From: Capsicum annuum | Taxonomy: Eukaryota; Streptophyta; Magnoliopsida; Solanales; Solanaceae | NCBI RefSeq assembly: GCF_002878395.1 | Contig: NC_061118.1 | Location: forward strand, 87,157,359-87,221,358 | Length of the DNA stretch: 64,000 bases | Direction: 5' to 3' | In this document: positions 1-12,661 of the stretch, piece by piece | Layout of the letters: each line of letters begins with the position of its first letter | Position numbering within the stretch: position 1 is the first letter of the stretch | The notes under the pieces: model-generated | Told to the model about the DNA's origin: nothing | Database searches by the model: none | The model's input: only the letters and a program-made list of their open reading frames with translations | Translations under genes and position numbers: made by a program

Positions 1-1309
1 TTTCCTTAAATATAAAGATTGCCATGTAAAATCGGTAAAACAAACAGAAGGGGAGAAAAATGAATCAACATGTGAATTAGCCGAAATATAAGAGAGGAGA
101 GGGAAAAAAATCAAATTATTTAAATAATTACCAATAAAACAGAGTATACCATAATTATCAATAATAGAGTAGTCTCAATACCATGAAAATATCGGTCAAC
201 ATGGAGGAAAAAAAAGAAAATCAATCAGTCTTTAAATTTATCAATCGCAATAAATAAACGAGCATTGGCTTACCATAAATAGAAGGGCAATACGGATTGG
301 GGCAATCACAATTTTTCCAAAATCAATTATTGAACTAAAATAAGGCAATAATCAATTCAAATTAATGTATAACACCATCATAAATTCAAAAGACCAAAGC
401 AAACAACCAAAAATCATTGAGGATCGCCAAAATTCAATTTGTAATTTTGCACTAGTTCATTAACAGTGCAGCATAGGCTTTATAAATTAGAAATTGAGTA
501 ATGGAATTACGTTTAATTCCAATCAGTGAAATTTGGGGCTTTGCACATGTAACAAATCCAGAGATGAACACATAATTAAACAACTTGAATCAAAAATTTG
601 AAGTCACGCTTTCTAGATCTAAGAGATTAAATTTTTGCACGCAAAACAAACCAAAGCAAACAAAATAAGCAATTAAGAGTCCAAGAAGTCAAACTGAATT
701 ACAATCGGGTTTGTCAAAAGACCTCACCGGTTATTAGTTTCGGCAAGTGAATGATCGGTGAGAAGAGAGGGAGGCTGATTCGGCTAGCTGGCGGTGGAGA
801 TGCTGGGGCAACGACATTGAGGATGACGGGGGAGGAGGCTGGCCATTGGTTTGCATGTGTTGAAGGCAACCGAAGATGGTGGCAGCGTTGGTCGCTGGTG
901 GCTGATAGCGTGGCAGATCTAGGAGGCGGAGTAAGGGGAGAAAAGATCAAAGGAGATAGAGGTGAGGGCGAGGGCATTATCTCCGTGGCTGGTGGCTGGA
1001 CCGATCTTACCGGTCTGTATGGCATTTTACGTAGTGGCGACCAGCGGTGCTGAAGAGGAGAGGGCAAAAGCCATGGCTGGTGTGGCGATGACAACAACAA
1101 AAGCTTGCTAGAAGAGGAGAACGGCGTCATGGAACTCGGGGAGAGGTGTCACCAGTGTGGGTTCACCAGAAAAGGAGAGGCGGCGGCTTTATTTTTAGAG
1201 AAAAGGAAGAGAGTCTAGAGAGAGAGAGATTTGTGTTGTGGCTATTTTGAAAAAATGAATTAGGTTTAGGGTTTTGGTTATTGTTTAAAAAGGAAAATAA
1301 AGGAGATTT

Positions 1310-1349
1310 GATCTCAGCCGTTAGATCAATCTTGATCAACGGCTGAGAT
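1310..1349. repeat. Short inverted repeat
   Basis: ATCTCAGCCGTT at 1310-1328 is mirrored by AACGGCTGAGAT at 1332-1349, giving a near-perfect hairpin of about 17-18 bp per arm with a very short loop. Similar motifs occur in many plant LTRs. Confidence 0.6.
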
Positions 1350-1515
1350 TTAAGATCGTGTGGAATTTAAAAGCTGGCTAGAATTATGATAAATTAACTG
1401 ATTTAGGCCAAAATTGTCATAACGTATGTAAATGTGGCTAGAATTGTCATCAATTGAGTATGAAATCGGTTGTAAATTAAATATGTAGAAGAATGAAATG
1501 GAATTGGCCGCTACT

Positions 1516-1535
1516 GTAATAATAATAATAATAAC

Positions 1536-1574
<39 letters not shown>

Positions 1575-1672
1575 TATATATAATAACAATGTTAATAAAT
1601 AATAATAATAATAAATAATATTTAATAATAAAAATAATGATGATAAATAATAATAGATAATATAAATAATAA
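1516..1672. repeat. AAT/TAA microsatellite
   Basis: A long run of TAA/AAT triplets with a few interruptions (AAC, ATATAT). It creates spurious poly-Ile/Tyr ORFs on the minus strand, which are not genes. Confidence 0.95.
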
Positions 1673-1939
1673 TGCAACACTAGACAATGTATTTGTAAAA
1701 TGTAAGTGCACAATTATGTGAAAAATAAAATAAAACATCATATTTGAGTTAAAAATTAGACAAATGAAAATAAAAGATAATAAAATAATTTATGCATTTT
1801 CTAAATTATGAATGAAACTCGTCAATATGTATTTAATGTAAGAATAATGTTTAAAATATTAATAATTAAAATTAAATAATTTTAATAAAACAGCAGCCTA
1901 AAAACAATATCGGTGGGGGGTCAAAATTAGGTGTCAACA

Positions 1940-2521
1940 CTATGTATCAGTTATTTTATATTATTCATTCAGTCAATTATTATTCATGTACATGAGCCCA
2001 TGCATATCAGCAAACCTCATTTAGTATACCAGTACATTCAAAGTACTGACCACATACTCATTTCTTACGCTATGATGTCTCATATCATAGGTTCGGATGC
2101 TTAAGTTCTCGACAACACCTAAACATTCCAGTGCATGTGAGTCCTCATATTTTGAGGGTCGATTATGTTTATTTCAGTAATTCAGTTCAGTAGTCAGCCA
2201 AAGTTAGTTAGGAACTTATCCTATCAACTCCACAGTCAGTCAGTTAGAGGCTTTCAGATACTTTCAGATAGTTAGTCAGTTTTTCAGTTGTTATTGACAG
2301 TCTTTACCATATTGTTTTCAGACAATTGTTTCAAACTTAAAAGTTCAGTGATGTTTTACTATTTTAAAACCTTATGGCATATTCAGATAATCCGCACATG
2401 TGTATCTTTTATTATCAGTTTCATTCAGTGCTAACAGCAGGTACCAACTCATGGGTTAGCTTGCGGTCACTTATGACTGTAAGCACCATATGGCGCCAGG
2501 GTATACTCTCGGGGTATTACA
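1940..2521 (+). repeat. 5' LTR remnant of element 1
   Basis: Matches the reverse complement of the inner end of the element-2 LTR (about 12662-13200), for example around the repeated AGTACTGAC motif. It ends in TTACA, followed by the primer-binding site. Confidence 0.75.
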
Positions 2522-2525
2522 AACG

Positions 2526-2538
2526 TGGTATAAGAGCC
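2526..2538 (+). other. Primer-binding site (tRNA-Met type), degenerate
   Basis: TGGTATAAGAGCC lies 4 bases after the LTR end. The usual tRNA-Met complement is TGGTATCAGAGC; one C to A change is present. Confidence 0.75.
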
Positions 2539-2743
2539 TAAGATTTTTAAGTGTCCTAAAGAGTTTGAAAGTTACATTGAGTAGAGTCTTGTGTAGAGGT
2601 GTGAAACGTGCCACACTTATAGACAAAAGGCTACCCAACTCTTTAGGAAAAGTTTCCATTCTTTCAGTATTCAGGTTGGGCGGATGAGAATGAGCTCAAT
2701 TCAAACTCTCTTTCTAATTCAATCTTCTTTCTATTTATAGAAA

Positions 2744-3859
2744 ATGCCTCCCAAAAAGAATATTAGAAGAAGAAATAGGAATCAGCCCATACCCCCACCC
2801 ATTCAGGAAGATCCCCTGAACGAGCATGTCTCTCATTCCTAATTCAGAACTGCATTCACTACTTTAGCTAACTCAGTAGAAACTCAGAATAATTAGCACG
2901 CTACTATCCTAACTATTCTAGTGGCTAATACTATCGCAGCCAGGATTTGGGACTTCACCCAAATAAACCCTCCTCTATTTTCAGGATCCAAGTCAGATAA
3001 GGATCCACAAGAGCTCCTTGACATGGTTCAGAAGGTAACTGACATTATAGGCATGACTTTTAGTAAGAGTGTAGAGTTGGGTGCTTACCAGTTGTTAGAT
3101 GTTGCTCATACCTGGTATAAGTAGTGAAAGGGAGATAGAGGCGCAGATCCAGGTCCTGTTAAATAGGAAGAGTTTGCTACAGCCTTTTTCGATAGGTTAT
3201 TTCCCTTGGAGTTGAGGGAGGCTAAAGTATAGGAGTTTATTAATTTGAAGCAGGGGAACATGAGTGTGAAAGAGTATTCTCTTAAGTTTACTCAGCTAGC
3301 CAGGTATGCTCCTAATGTGGTGTCTGATGATAGGTTTAGGATAAGTAAGCTGATCTTTAGTATGGTTAATAGCGTGGTCAAGGAGTGTAGCACCACAATG
3401 TTGATTAAGGAGGTGGATTTGTCTAGGTTGATGGACCATGCTCTGCAGATTAAGTGGCAGAAGTTTAAGGAAAAAGAGAAGGAGAATAAAAGAGCCAGAA
3501 TAAGTAGCTTCAGTTTTGCTCAGTCGAGATCGGAGAGTTGTAACCGTCATCAATTCCATCAGAAATATTCAGCCCTAGCTCCGTCCTCAGCTAGTGCTCT
3601 GATGCCAAGGTTCAAAAATGGAAATCAGGATAGGGCGCCAGGCTTTAAGACTCAAGGTAGTGTAAATAATGGTCGCACTAATCCCCTTTGCCAGAAGTAT
3701 GGAAGGAATCATCAAGGTGTAGGTAGGGCTGGCAGTGATATATGCTTTGGATGTGAAAATCCAAACCACAGGTTGAGGGAATGTTGGACATATTTGTGGA
3801 AGGGTAGGAATGATCGCCAGCAGGGTCAGACTAATTCTTCAGTAGCACCAGTAGTTTGA
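2744..3859 (+). pseudogene. gag of element 1 (broken)
   Basis: Gag would package the element RNA. The ATG at 2744 begins MPPKK, the same start as in element 2. The frame is broken by stops (after about 30 codons, and again near 3122), leaving an N-terminal piece (2921-3124, with the DFTQINPPLF motif) and the main retrotransposon-gag domain (3245-3859, with QGNMSVKEYSLKF). A CCHC zinc knuckle, CFGCENPNHRLREC, lies near 3740-3785. Next downstream is the protease piece. Confidence 0.85.
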
Positions 3860-3913
3860 CCAATTTAGCAGGGCGCCACTTCCAATGCCACCAGCAGTGA
3901 GTGCCAAAATAGG

Positions 3914-4653
3914 TTGTATGCACTCTTGTCCTTTCATGATCAGGAAAGCACTCCTGATATTTTTATAGGTATGTTACAGGTCTTTCATTTACATGTTTAT
4001 GCTTTGTTAGATATCGGGGCTTCCTTTTCTTTTGTAACCCCCTATATATTCGTGAATTTTGGTGTCAGTCCTGAGACTTTAGCAGAACCCTTCTCAGTTT
4101 CCACTCCAGTAGGTGTCTCTATTGTATCTAGGTAGGTATACAGGAATTGTCCGATCACGATATCCCAGAAAGTCACTTTAACTGATCTTGTGGAGTTATA
4201 GATGATGGATTTTTATGTCATTCTCGACATAGATTGGCCCCGTTCATGCTATGCTTCAGTCGACTGTAGAAACAGAATCCTACATTTTCAGTTTTCAAAT
4301 GAACCAGTCCTTGAATGGATGGGTAGTGCTTCAGTACTTAAGGGTCAACTTGTTTGGTACTTCAAGAAAGAAAAATGATATCCGAGGGGTGTGTCTACCA
4401 TCTTGTTCAAGTTAAAGTTTCTAGTTCAGAGCCTTCCAATCTCGAGTCAATTTTAGTAGTGAGGGAATTCCCTGATATGTTCCCTGAAGATCTTCCCGGA
4501 GTTCTTCTCGAAAGGTAAATTGACTTTGGAATACCCCTCCTTCAAGATAACCAGCCTATCTCTATTTTGCCCTACAGAATGTCTCCAGCTGAGCTTATGG
4601 AGTTAAAAGAACAATTGAAAGATCTATTAGATAAGGGGTTCATCAGGCCCAGT
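3914..4653 (+). pseudogene. pol of element 1: protease and start of RT (truncated)
   Basis: Reading frames cover the aspartic protease (ALLDIGASFSF near 4000; the catalytic D-T/S-G triplet reads D-I-G) and the region leading to reverse transcriptase (PYRMSPAELMELKEQLKDLL, then DKGFIRP at about 4570-4650). The frame is broken between them. The RT palm, RNase H and integrase are missing because the element is cut by the solo LTR at 4654 and then ends about 10 bases after it. Confidence 0.8.
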
Positions 4654-7393
4654 TGTAACACCCCGTATTCAAGTACGTGTATTGGCGTATTCAAGTACGT
4701 GTATTGGTCTTATTTATATGGAATTAATTTTTTTTATTTTATTTATACCGGAATTTGCCCGTCGATGATTCCATACGAAGGTTATTGAATAAGCTTTTCA
4801 ACGATATAAAGATTTCCAAAAATGGATAGGTTTCGGATATAATCGAGCACGTTCGAAACTATAAAATGGTGGCCGGGATATTTGGGAATAGTAAATGTTC
4901 AGGAAAATTTCCTGCACACAAACTACTGAGGCCAGCTGAATTTTTAGGTCAACTTCAAATGATCATAACTCCCTTAATATAATGAACTGGGAGAGCTGTG
5001 ACCTATGAAAAAAAAAGATCTTTGAGTCTTCTTTCCACTGCAATTAGTTTTATCCAAATCCAACGTCTGAGTAAGGAGTTATACTCGTTTTACTTCAGCC
5101 TATCAAAATAGATTTTTAGGGTCAACTTCAAACGACCATAACTCCTTGTACAGGATGAAATGGGTGGCCTACTTTATATGAAATGAAATTCCTTTGAATT
5201 ATCCTTCCAACGATACCAATTTTACCCAAATCCGATATCGGAGCAAAGAGTTATGTCGATCTACTTTAGCTTATCAAAACAGTCCACCAAAGGACATATT
5301 TGACATTATTTAAATTTTAAAGGCATTTTGGTCATTTTCTATTATATAATGGACGGGAATATGTGTATATATACATGTATATGAGTTCAAAAACTCATTT
5401 TCATCATCAATCATTGAGAAATAACAAACCCTAGCCAAATTTGACCTTTAAATTACTTTTGATTCAATCGTAGAAATTCTAAAGTAATCCAATAATTGTG
5501 TTTGTCATCTCGAGAGCTTCGAACGGCACCTATTATTTATGCAAACAGGATTGCATAATCAAGAGGTGAATTCTAAGGTATGAATATTGTTTGCCTTTGT
5601 TATTTTCCATATGTATATGTGTGATAGAGGATTATATGTATTGGTTGTTATTGAAAGGTAATAGAAATAGGGTTATGGACTATTTTGCATGGTTTGGTTG
5701 TATTGAATTGTGGAAGGTGGATCTGGTAATTAAGTTATGAAAGGTGGATATGGTGATATAATATTGAATTGATGATTATTTATGTCTATGGCTTAATTTG
5801 GTTTAATGGATTGGTTGGAAGGACAAATGAATCCAAACTTGATATTGGAGGATGTTGTATGAATATCCATGGCATGTGAATGTAATTGGAGTATAAGAGG
5901 GTTAAAGTGACACTCTTTATGGTGTAATTAAGGCTTACTACTTAACCACTGGTTTGGTGAATTCAAATAATTGAATTATGACGTTTAGTTGCTAATACTA
6001 GATTGCTAGATATGTTCATTGTAATAAGTAATCCGAAAAGACAGGAAGTCTATTTGGGACTAGTATTGAAGGTTGACAGTCAGGTATGTAAAGCATACTC
6101 TATACCATATCTTTGGCATGAAAGTGAACAATTGTTCTATTAAGAAAGTTTTCAAAGTTATTCAATAACATGTGATCCATAATGGTTTTGTATGATGTCC
6201 TACGTTACCAATGAACTTGTTTCCACCCTACAAGATGTCAAGACATTCCAATACTTACTTGTCTTCCAAATCTTACATGTTTATTGCACTAATGAATGTT
6301 AGAAGGTATCCGGTTACTCAAACAAGATCCATGTGCTATTAATGACTCCAAAACGTTTCATTGATATACCAATAAGTTCCTACTTCATTGTTATGGCATT
6401 GATGACTCCAAAACACTTCATTGATGTGCCAATGAGTTCTTACTTCATTGTTATTGCATTGATGTTCTATTTATATGTCTCTTATTAATGTATCATTGTT
6501 TCAAAGTATCAAAAATGTGGTGGCGACCAAAATAACAATCTCAAAAATTAATTGAACTAAGTGATGGAAGTTCTCTCTTATCGGGTGGTATCCCAGGGGC
6601 ATAAGCCTATTATGGGTCGATCCTTATTTATGTGTTTATAGGTGGTATCCCAGGGGCATAAGCCTATCATGGGTCGATCCCAGTTGATATGTACTGGAGG
6701 TAGCCTAATGGTCACAATACAGTACAGTAATGATTACAAAGATGATAAGAACAAAGGTAAAGTGATTGAATAAATACAATGTACACGTTGTCACAAGTTC
6801 TAGTAAGTGTGGTCCACTCCTATTACGATTTATTCACTTGTTTCTGATTTTTATTGAGCTCCTATATCATATATGATTATCTACAGCTTTACATACTCGG
6901 TACATATTTCGTACTGATGTCCCCATGGGGGAATTGCATTTCATGTTGCTGGCACAGGTACCTCAGCTTATACACTGCACAAGTAGTAGCCAGGATATCC
7001 AGCTGCTTTTGGTGAGCTCCAATTTGCTTCAGGGATTTTCGTGTCATATCCAGTCACTTTTGGTATTGTATAGAAGTTAGTTATATGGCGGGGTGTGTCC
7101 TGACCTTAGTTAAACTCTGTGTATTATCTAGAGGCTTTGTAGACCTAATGTACAGTCAAGGTGGTGTTTTGTTAATAGACGTGATGGCTCTAACGGTCAA
7201 GTATTGTATATACATATATATGTGTGCTCTAGCTTATACAGGTGATTATTTTCCTTTTATATGCGACATGATGTTGTCCGAATTTCGGGTTGTCATAGAG
7301 GTATGCATAGAAAGTATAAGGTTATGAGTTGGTTCTCCCGGGCATCCTCGGTTACGGGTGCCAGTTCGCCCCAATAGGATTTGAGGCGTGACA
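4654..7393 (+). mobile_element. Solo LTR with CCAGT target duplication
   Basis: Starts TGTAACACCCCG and ends GGCGTGACA, the ends expected of a gypsy LTR. It is flanked by the 5-bp direct repeat CCAGT (4649-4653 and 7394-7398). No gag or pol lies inside, so this is an LTR left by LTR-LTR recombination. It sits in the RT region of element 1. Internal tandem duplications occur near 6340-6475 (about 70 bp, twice) and 6580-6690 (about 65 bp, twice). Small ORFs inside are not convincing. Confidence 0.85.
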
Positions 7394-7408
7394 CCAGTTT
7401 TTCCCCAT

Positions 7409-7540
7409 CAAAAATAAAATCATCAAAGTTTAGGGCATTGGAAATGACTAGTCCCAACACTTAGTGAAATTTCTAAGTCTTGGACCCCTTTAAGAAGCAA
7501 TCGTGAGCTGAATTGAGCTAGGATCTTACGAGGTATTACA
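7409..7540 (-). repeat. 3' LTR stub of element 2
   Basis: Closely matches the outer end of the 5' LTR (14811-14944), including the region with GAGCTAGGATCTTACG and the terminal GTATTACA. Only the first 132 bp of the LTR is present. Confidence 0.85.
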
Positions 7541-7542
7541 AT

Positions 7543-7557
7543 ATATCCCCCTTGGGA
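7543..7557 (-). other. Polypurine tract of element 2
   Basis: Read on the minus strand, CCCAAGGGGGATATAT lies directly before the LTR start TGTAATACC, the place where plus-strand DNA synthesis is primed. Confidence 0.75.
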
Positions 7558-7609
7558 ATATTTATCCTTGAATGAGACTGGTTTAGCTGGGAGTACTGGA
7601 GAAACTGAG

Positions 7610-7730
7610 ATCATATACTAAACATGCATGACTGGAAACATGATACATAAGATCCTAGCTCAATTCAGCTCATGATTGCATGTTAAAGGGGTTCATATAC
7701 TAAACATGCATGACTGGAAACATGATTACA
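7610..7730. repeat. Inverted LTR fragment between direct repeats
   Basis: A segment containing CATATACTAAACATGCATGA occurs twice (about 7612-7644 and 7694-7727). Between the copies, 7647-7692 is an inverted copy of the LTR stretch at about 7480-7525 (AGATCCTAGCTCAATTCAGC against its complement). Confidence 0.75.
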
Positions 7731-7859
7731 TAACAGAGTTTGAAACATAATACATAAACTGAACTGAATGTATGCAATAACATGAGATGCATTACATAGC
7801 TGAAACTGAGAATGAAAAATAGTCAATCTGAGGAAAAATTGTTACCTTAAGCTGAATCT

Positions 7860-10800
7860 GAGTTTACGAAGAAAAGATGAGGGTACTTGGTTCGCATATC
7901 TGATTCTTCTTCCCAAGTGGTTCCCTCAATGGACTGATTCCACCAAAAAAAACTTGACCAAGGAAACCTCTTTGTTCCTTAGTCTACAAATCTAACAATC
8001 AAGGATCTCAACTGGGATTTCTTCATCGGAAAAGCTATCATGTACATCCATGCTTTATAATGGGACAACAGCTAAATCACCAATACACTTCTCCAATAGG
8101 GAAACATGAAACATTGGATGCAATGATGCTAAATCTGTAGGCAACTCTAGCTCATTAGCTACCTTCCCAAAACGACTCAAGATCTTATATGGTCTAGCAT
8201 AATAGTGACTGAGCTTCCTCTTCTTGCCAAACCTCTTCACTCCATTCATGGGTGAGATTTTTAGATAAACCAAATCACCAACCTCAAACTCAAGATCTCT
8301 TCTCCTCATATCTGCATAAGATTTCTGATGGCTTTGGGCTGTCTTCAGCCTTTCCCGAGTCAATTAAACTTTCTCCATCGCATCGAACATCAAATATGGA
8401 CTTATCAAAGTAGCCTCACTTGCCTCAAACCAACCATTAGGATATCTACATCTCCCCCCATAGAGAGAGCCTCAAGGGGAGATATATGGATACCGGAGTA
8501 ATAGTTTTTATTGTAGGCAAACTCAATCAAAGGTAAGTGGTCGTCCCAACTACCTTTAAAATTAATAACACATGTCCTCTAAGGTTTGAATGGTCCTCTC
8601 TCCTGGCCATTTGTCTGAGGATGAAAAGTTATACTGAGATGAACTTGGGTACCAAGACCCTTATGAAAAGTTTTCAAAAAGTGAGAGGTAAACTGGGTAC
8701 ATCTATCTGATATGATAGACAATGGAATCCCATGAAACTTAACCAACTTCCTAATATAAATCGTGGCATAATCCTCAATGGAGTACGAATTATGAACTGG
8801 TAATAAATGGGCTGACTTGGACATTCTATCAACAATAACCCAAATCAAATCATGTTGACGACGTCTACAATGCAAACCCATCACAAAATCTATGTTCACC
8901 ACTTCTCACTTCCAAGTGGGGATGCTGAATTCCTTCAATGTGCCACTAGGCCCTTAGTGCTCAACCTTAACCTGCTAACAATTTGAACACTTAGATACAA
9001 ACTCTACAATATCACTCTTCATACCACTCCACTAATAGATTTCCCGCAAGTTTTGGTATATCTTAGTGGCTCCTGGATGGATAGAGTATTGCGTACCACA
9101 TGCTTCTTCAAGTATTCACTGTCTCAATTCATCAACACATGAAACACATAACCTACCCTAACAATGAAACACACCATCTCCCCCTTGAGAGAAAACCTCT
9201 AATTTCTGATCTCTAACGGCCTCCTTTAACTCAATTAAACTGGGATCTCGGTCTTGCTTTTCTTTTACTTTAGCAACCAATAAAGATGTCGAACCATTCT
9301 GAACCCCTATGTTACCTTCAGCTGAGTCAACCAATCGGACACCTAATCTAGTAAGCTGATGAACCTCACGAGCTAATTTTGTCCTATATTCTTCAACATG
9401 AGCAACACTACTCATAGACAACCTACTAAGGGCATCTGTCACTACATTGGCCTTGCCTGTATGATACAACACACTTATATCATAATTTTTTAACAACTCA
9501 AGACACCTTTTCTGGCAAAGATTTAAATCTTTTTGCGAGAACACATATTGCAAACTTTTGTGATCCGTGAACACATCAACATGAACCCTATAAAGATAGT
9601 GCCTCCAAATTTTCAAGGCAAAAAAAATAGTTGCCAACTCAAGATCATGGGTAGGATAATTCTTTTCATGGAGTTTAAGCTGTCTCGAGACGTAGGCTAT
9701 GACCTTACCTCTTTGTATCAATACACAACCAAGACTAACTCTTGAAGTATAACAGTAAACTACGAATCCTTCTGAATCATTTGCCAAGGTCAGGACAAAG
9801 GTTGAGGTAATTCGTGTCTTCAACTCCTAAAAACTCTTCTCATATGAATCTGACCACTAGTATTTGACTTTTTTCTGAGTCAATCAAAACATGGGGGATG
9901 CAATAGAAGAAAATCCTTTAACAAACCGCCTATAATAGCCATCCAAACCCAAGAAACTCCTGATATTTGATGGAGAGATAGGTCTGGGTCAGTTTCTCAC
10001 TGCTTTAATCTTTTAAGGGTCAACGTTAATGCCATCACTGAAAATAATATGGCCAAGAAAAGCTATTGTTCTTAGCCAAAATTCACATTTACTGAATTTG
10101 GCAAATAACTGATGAGATTTTAGGGTTTACAACACAATGCTTAGATAGTCTGCATAGTCATTCTTACTACAGGAGTAAACAACTATATCATTAATGAAGA
10201 CTATGACAAACATGTCCAGTACTGCTTGAACACTCTGTTCATCAAGTCCATGAAAGATGTAGGGGCATTCGTTAGTAAAAAAGACATAACTAGAAATTCA
10301 AAGTGACCATACCGAGTTCTAAAGTCTATCTTTGAAATGTCATATTCTCTGACTCTAAGTTGATGATAGTCGGATCTGAAGTCTATCTTAGAGAAATAAC
10401 TTGCACCCTGAAATTGGTCAAACAAGTCATCAATCCTTGGGAGTGGATACTTATTTTTTATTGTAACGTTGTTCAACTAACGATGATCGATGCATATTCT
10501 GAGAGAACCATCTTTTTTATGCATGAACAAGACTGGAGCCCCCCATGGGGAAACACTGACTTGATGAATCCCTTATCTAAGAGATCCTTCAACTATTCTT
10601 TCAATTTCCCAAGCTCGGCTAGATCCATTCTATAGGGGTGAATAGAGATAGGTTGGGTATGTATTCCAAAGTCAATTTCCCTTTCAGGAAGAACTCTAGG
10701 GAGGTCTTCAGTGAACACATCAAGAAATTCCCTTACTACTGAAAATGACTCGAGATTAGGAGTCTCAGAACTAGAATCTTTGACTTGAACAAAATGGTAC

Positions 10801-10992
10801 ATGCACCCCTTAGATATCATTTTTCTTGCTTAAGATAAGAAATAATTTGATCCCTAAGTACTGAAGTACTACCCCTCCATTCAATAACTGGTTCATTAGA
10901 AAACTGAAACTGAACAACTCTATTTTTGCAATCCATTGAGCATAGCACGAATGGAGCGAATCCATGCCGAGTATGACATCAAAATCAGTCAT
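7860..10992 (-). pseudogene. pol of element 2 (broken)
   Basis: Pieces in order on the minus strand: end of protease (DFDVILGMDSL, 10992-10810), RT (10820-10593 and 10476-10100), RNase H (9823-9158, with the DHKSLQY and DALSRL motifs), integrase core (8902-8579, with IWVIVDRMSKSAHLLP, HGIPLSIISDR, FHPQTNGQ), integrase C-terminus (8363-8055, with FEVGDLVYLKISPMNGVKRF) and a chromodomain-like tail with stops (to about 7860). The RT active site reads F-I-N-D near 10187-10198 instead of F-I-D-D. The protease triplet upstream (about 11185) reads D-P-R instead of D-T-G. Several frameshifts confirm it is dead. Confidence 0.88.
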
Positions 10993-11340
10993 CTCTAACT
11001 CTACAAGATCTACTGAAACAATTTTTTGAGATACTGTAATCGGGCAGTTTCAGTATACCCATCTAGCTATAATAGATTTACCCACTGGGTAGACACTGAT
11101 AATAGCTCTGCTAGCATTTGGGGACTGACACCAAAATTAATTGCTATATTGGGAGTTAGAAAATTAAGTAAATCTCTGGGGTCTAATAAAACATACACAT
11201 GAAGATGAAAGACTTGTAACGTACCCGTAACTACATTAGGAGAATTTTCCTAATCATGTTAGGTCTGGAGTGCATACAACTGGTTCTGGTGCTGCCCAAT
11301 GGTTACACTAGAAGTGACACCCTGCTGAGTCGGGTGACCT

Positions 11341-12438
11341 ACTGGAGCTGATGACAGATTGGACTGCTATGTTAGCGTGAATTTTTTCCCCTCTGAGCAA
11401 CTATTGGACACTCTCTGACCCTGTGGCCTGGCTTTCCACATCCAAAACACACATCACTGCCAGCCTTGCACACACCCTGATAATTTTAAACATATTTTTT
11501 GCAAAGCAGATTAGTACAACCACTGTTTGTACTACCTTGGGACTTAGAGCTTGGTGTTCTATCCCAACTGTCATTTTTTAACTTGGCACTGGAGGATTAG
11601 CTGAAGATAGAGCTGGGGCTGAGAACGTTTGATGAGACTGAGAATGGTTTGCACCCTCTAACCTCGGCTGAGAAAAGTTAAAACTACCTGTTCTGGCCCT
11701 CTTATTCTCTCTCACTTTCTCTTTAAGATTCTCTTCCCCAATCTGCTGAGCATGAACCATAAGCCTAGATAGGTCCATATCCTTAATCAACATAGCAACC
11801 CGACACTCCTTAACCACACTATCAAATACATCAGAAACAAACTTACTCATTCTAGACCTATTATCAGCCACTATCGAGGGAGCATACCTCGCCAACATAG
11901 TGAACTTAAGCGAGTATTCCTTTACACTCATATTACCTTGCTTCAAATTGATGAACTCCTCCACCTTAGCTTCCCTCAACTCGAAAGGAAAGAACTTGCC
12001 TAAGAAAACTATGGCAAACTCATCCCACAATACAGGTTTTGCCTCAACACCCCTATCCTCCTTACACTAGGTGTAAGCTACATCCTTCAACTGGTATGTA
12101 GCCAACTCTATACTCTCACTCGAAGTGACACCTATGATATCTATCACTTTTTGAACCATATCAAGAAACTCCTGTGGATCCTCCTCAGACTTAGATCCCA
12201 AAAATAAAGGGGGATTCATTTGAGTGAAATCTCGAATCTTAGTTACAGGTATATTTTTCACTGGATTAGCTGGGGAAACAGCCTTCTGATTGTTCTAATT
12301 AGCTATTGAGTGAGCTAAGTTAGTGAAAGCAGCTCTAAATTCAGTGTGAAAGATATGCTCGTCCAGGGGATCTTTCTTAATAGGAGGTGGTGTGGGCTGG
12401 TTCTCATTTCTTTTTTTATTGTTTTTTTTGGGAGGCAT
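11341..12438 (-). pseudogene. gag of element 2 (broken)
   Basis: The ATG at 12438 (MPPKK) matches the gag start of element 1. The N-terminal part is 12261-12067 (DFTQMNPPLFLGSKS), the central retrotransposon-gag domain is 12030-11578 (QGNMSVKEYSLKF), and a decayed zinc knuckle lies near 11440. One in-frame stop separates the first two pieces and the knuckle is frameshifted. Confidence 0.85.
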
Positions 12439-12644
12439 TGTCTGTAAATGGAATGAAGGATGAGTTAGAAAGAGTGTTTAAATAGATCTCATGCTTATTC
12501 GGACGATATAAATACTGAAATAAGGGAAACTTTTCCTAAAACATCTCGTAGCCTCTTGTCCATAAGTGTGGCATGCTTCACACTCATGCACAAGACTCTA
12601 CTCAACATGACTTTCAGACTCCCTAGGATACTTACAAACCTTAG

Positions 12645-12656
12645 GCTCTGATACCA
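12645..12656 (-). other. Primer-binding site (tRNA-Met) of element 2
   Basis: TGGTATCAGAGC on the minus strand, a perfect match to the usual tRNA-Met complement, a few bases after the LTR end at 12662. Confidence 0.9.
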
Positions 12657-12661
12657 AGTTT

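Larger units (their letters stand above)
1..1939 (+). mobile_element. LTR-like segment, 5' end outside window
   Basis: No gene recognised. AT-rich flanks enclose a GC-rich stretch (about 740-1200), an AG-rich run near 1220, an inverted repeat and a long AAT microsatellite. The segment ends in GGTGTCAACA at 1939, directly against the 5' LTR of the gypsy element that starts at 1940. That ending resembles the 3' end of Tat/Ogre-type LTRs as I remember them, so a long LTR inserted in the neighbouring LTR is the best guess. The two overlapping ORFs at 714-1130 (opposite strands) look like chance reading of the GC-rich stretch. The left end is beyond the window, so a target duplication cannot be checked. 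Confidence 0.4.
1940..4653 (+). mobile_element. Ty3/gypsy chromovirus remnant (element 1)
   Basis: Plus-strand LTR retrotransposon: 3' part of the 5' LTR (1940-2521), tRNA-Met-like primer site, gag, protease and the first part of reverse transcriptase. It is a relative of the minus-strand element at 7409-14944: the Gag proteins align closely and the LTR parts share stretches such as the one around 2025-2055. The 5' LTR is cut at 1939. Reverse transcriptase is interrupted at 4653 by a solo LTR and resumes for only about 10 bases (7399-7408) before joining the LTR stub of element 2. Frameshifts and stops in gag and pol make it defective. Confidence 0.85.

Noticed and set aside
714..1130. Overlapping ORFs of 100-138 codons on opposite strands
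   Set aside because: They lie in one GC-rich stretch, show no family motif and are Ser/Pro-biased, as expected of chance frames.
1350..1713. Ile/Tyr-rich ORFs
   Set aside because: Translation of the AAT microsatellite.
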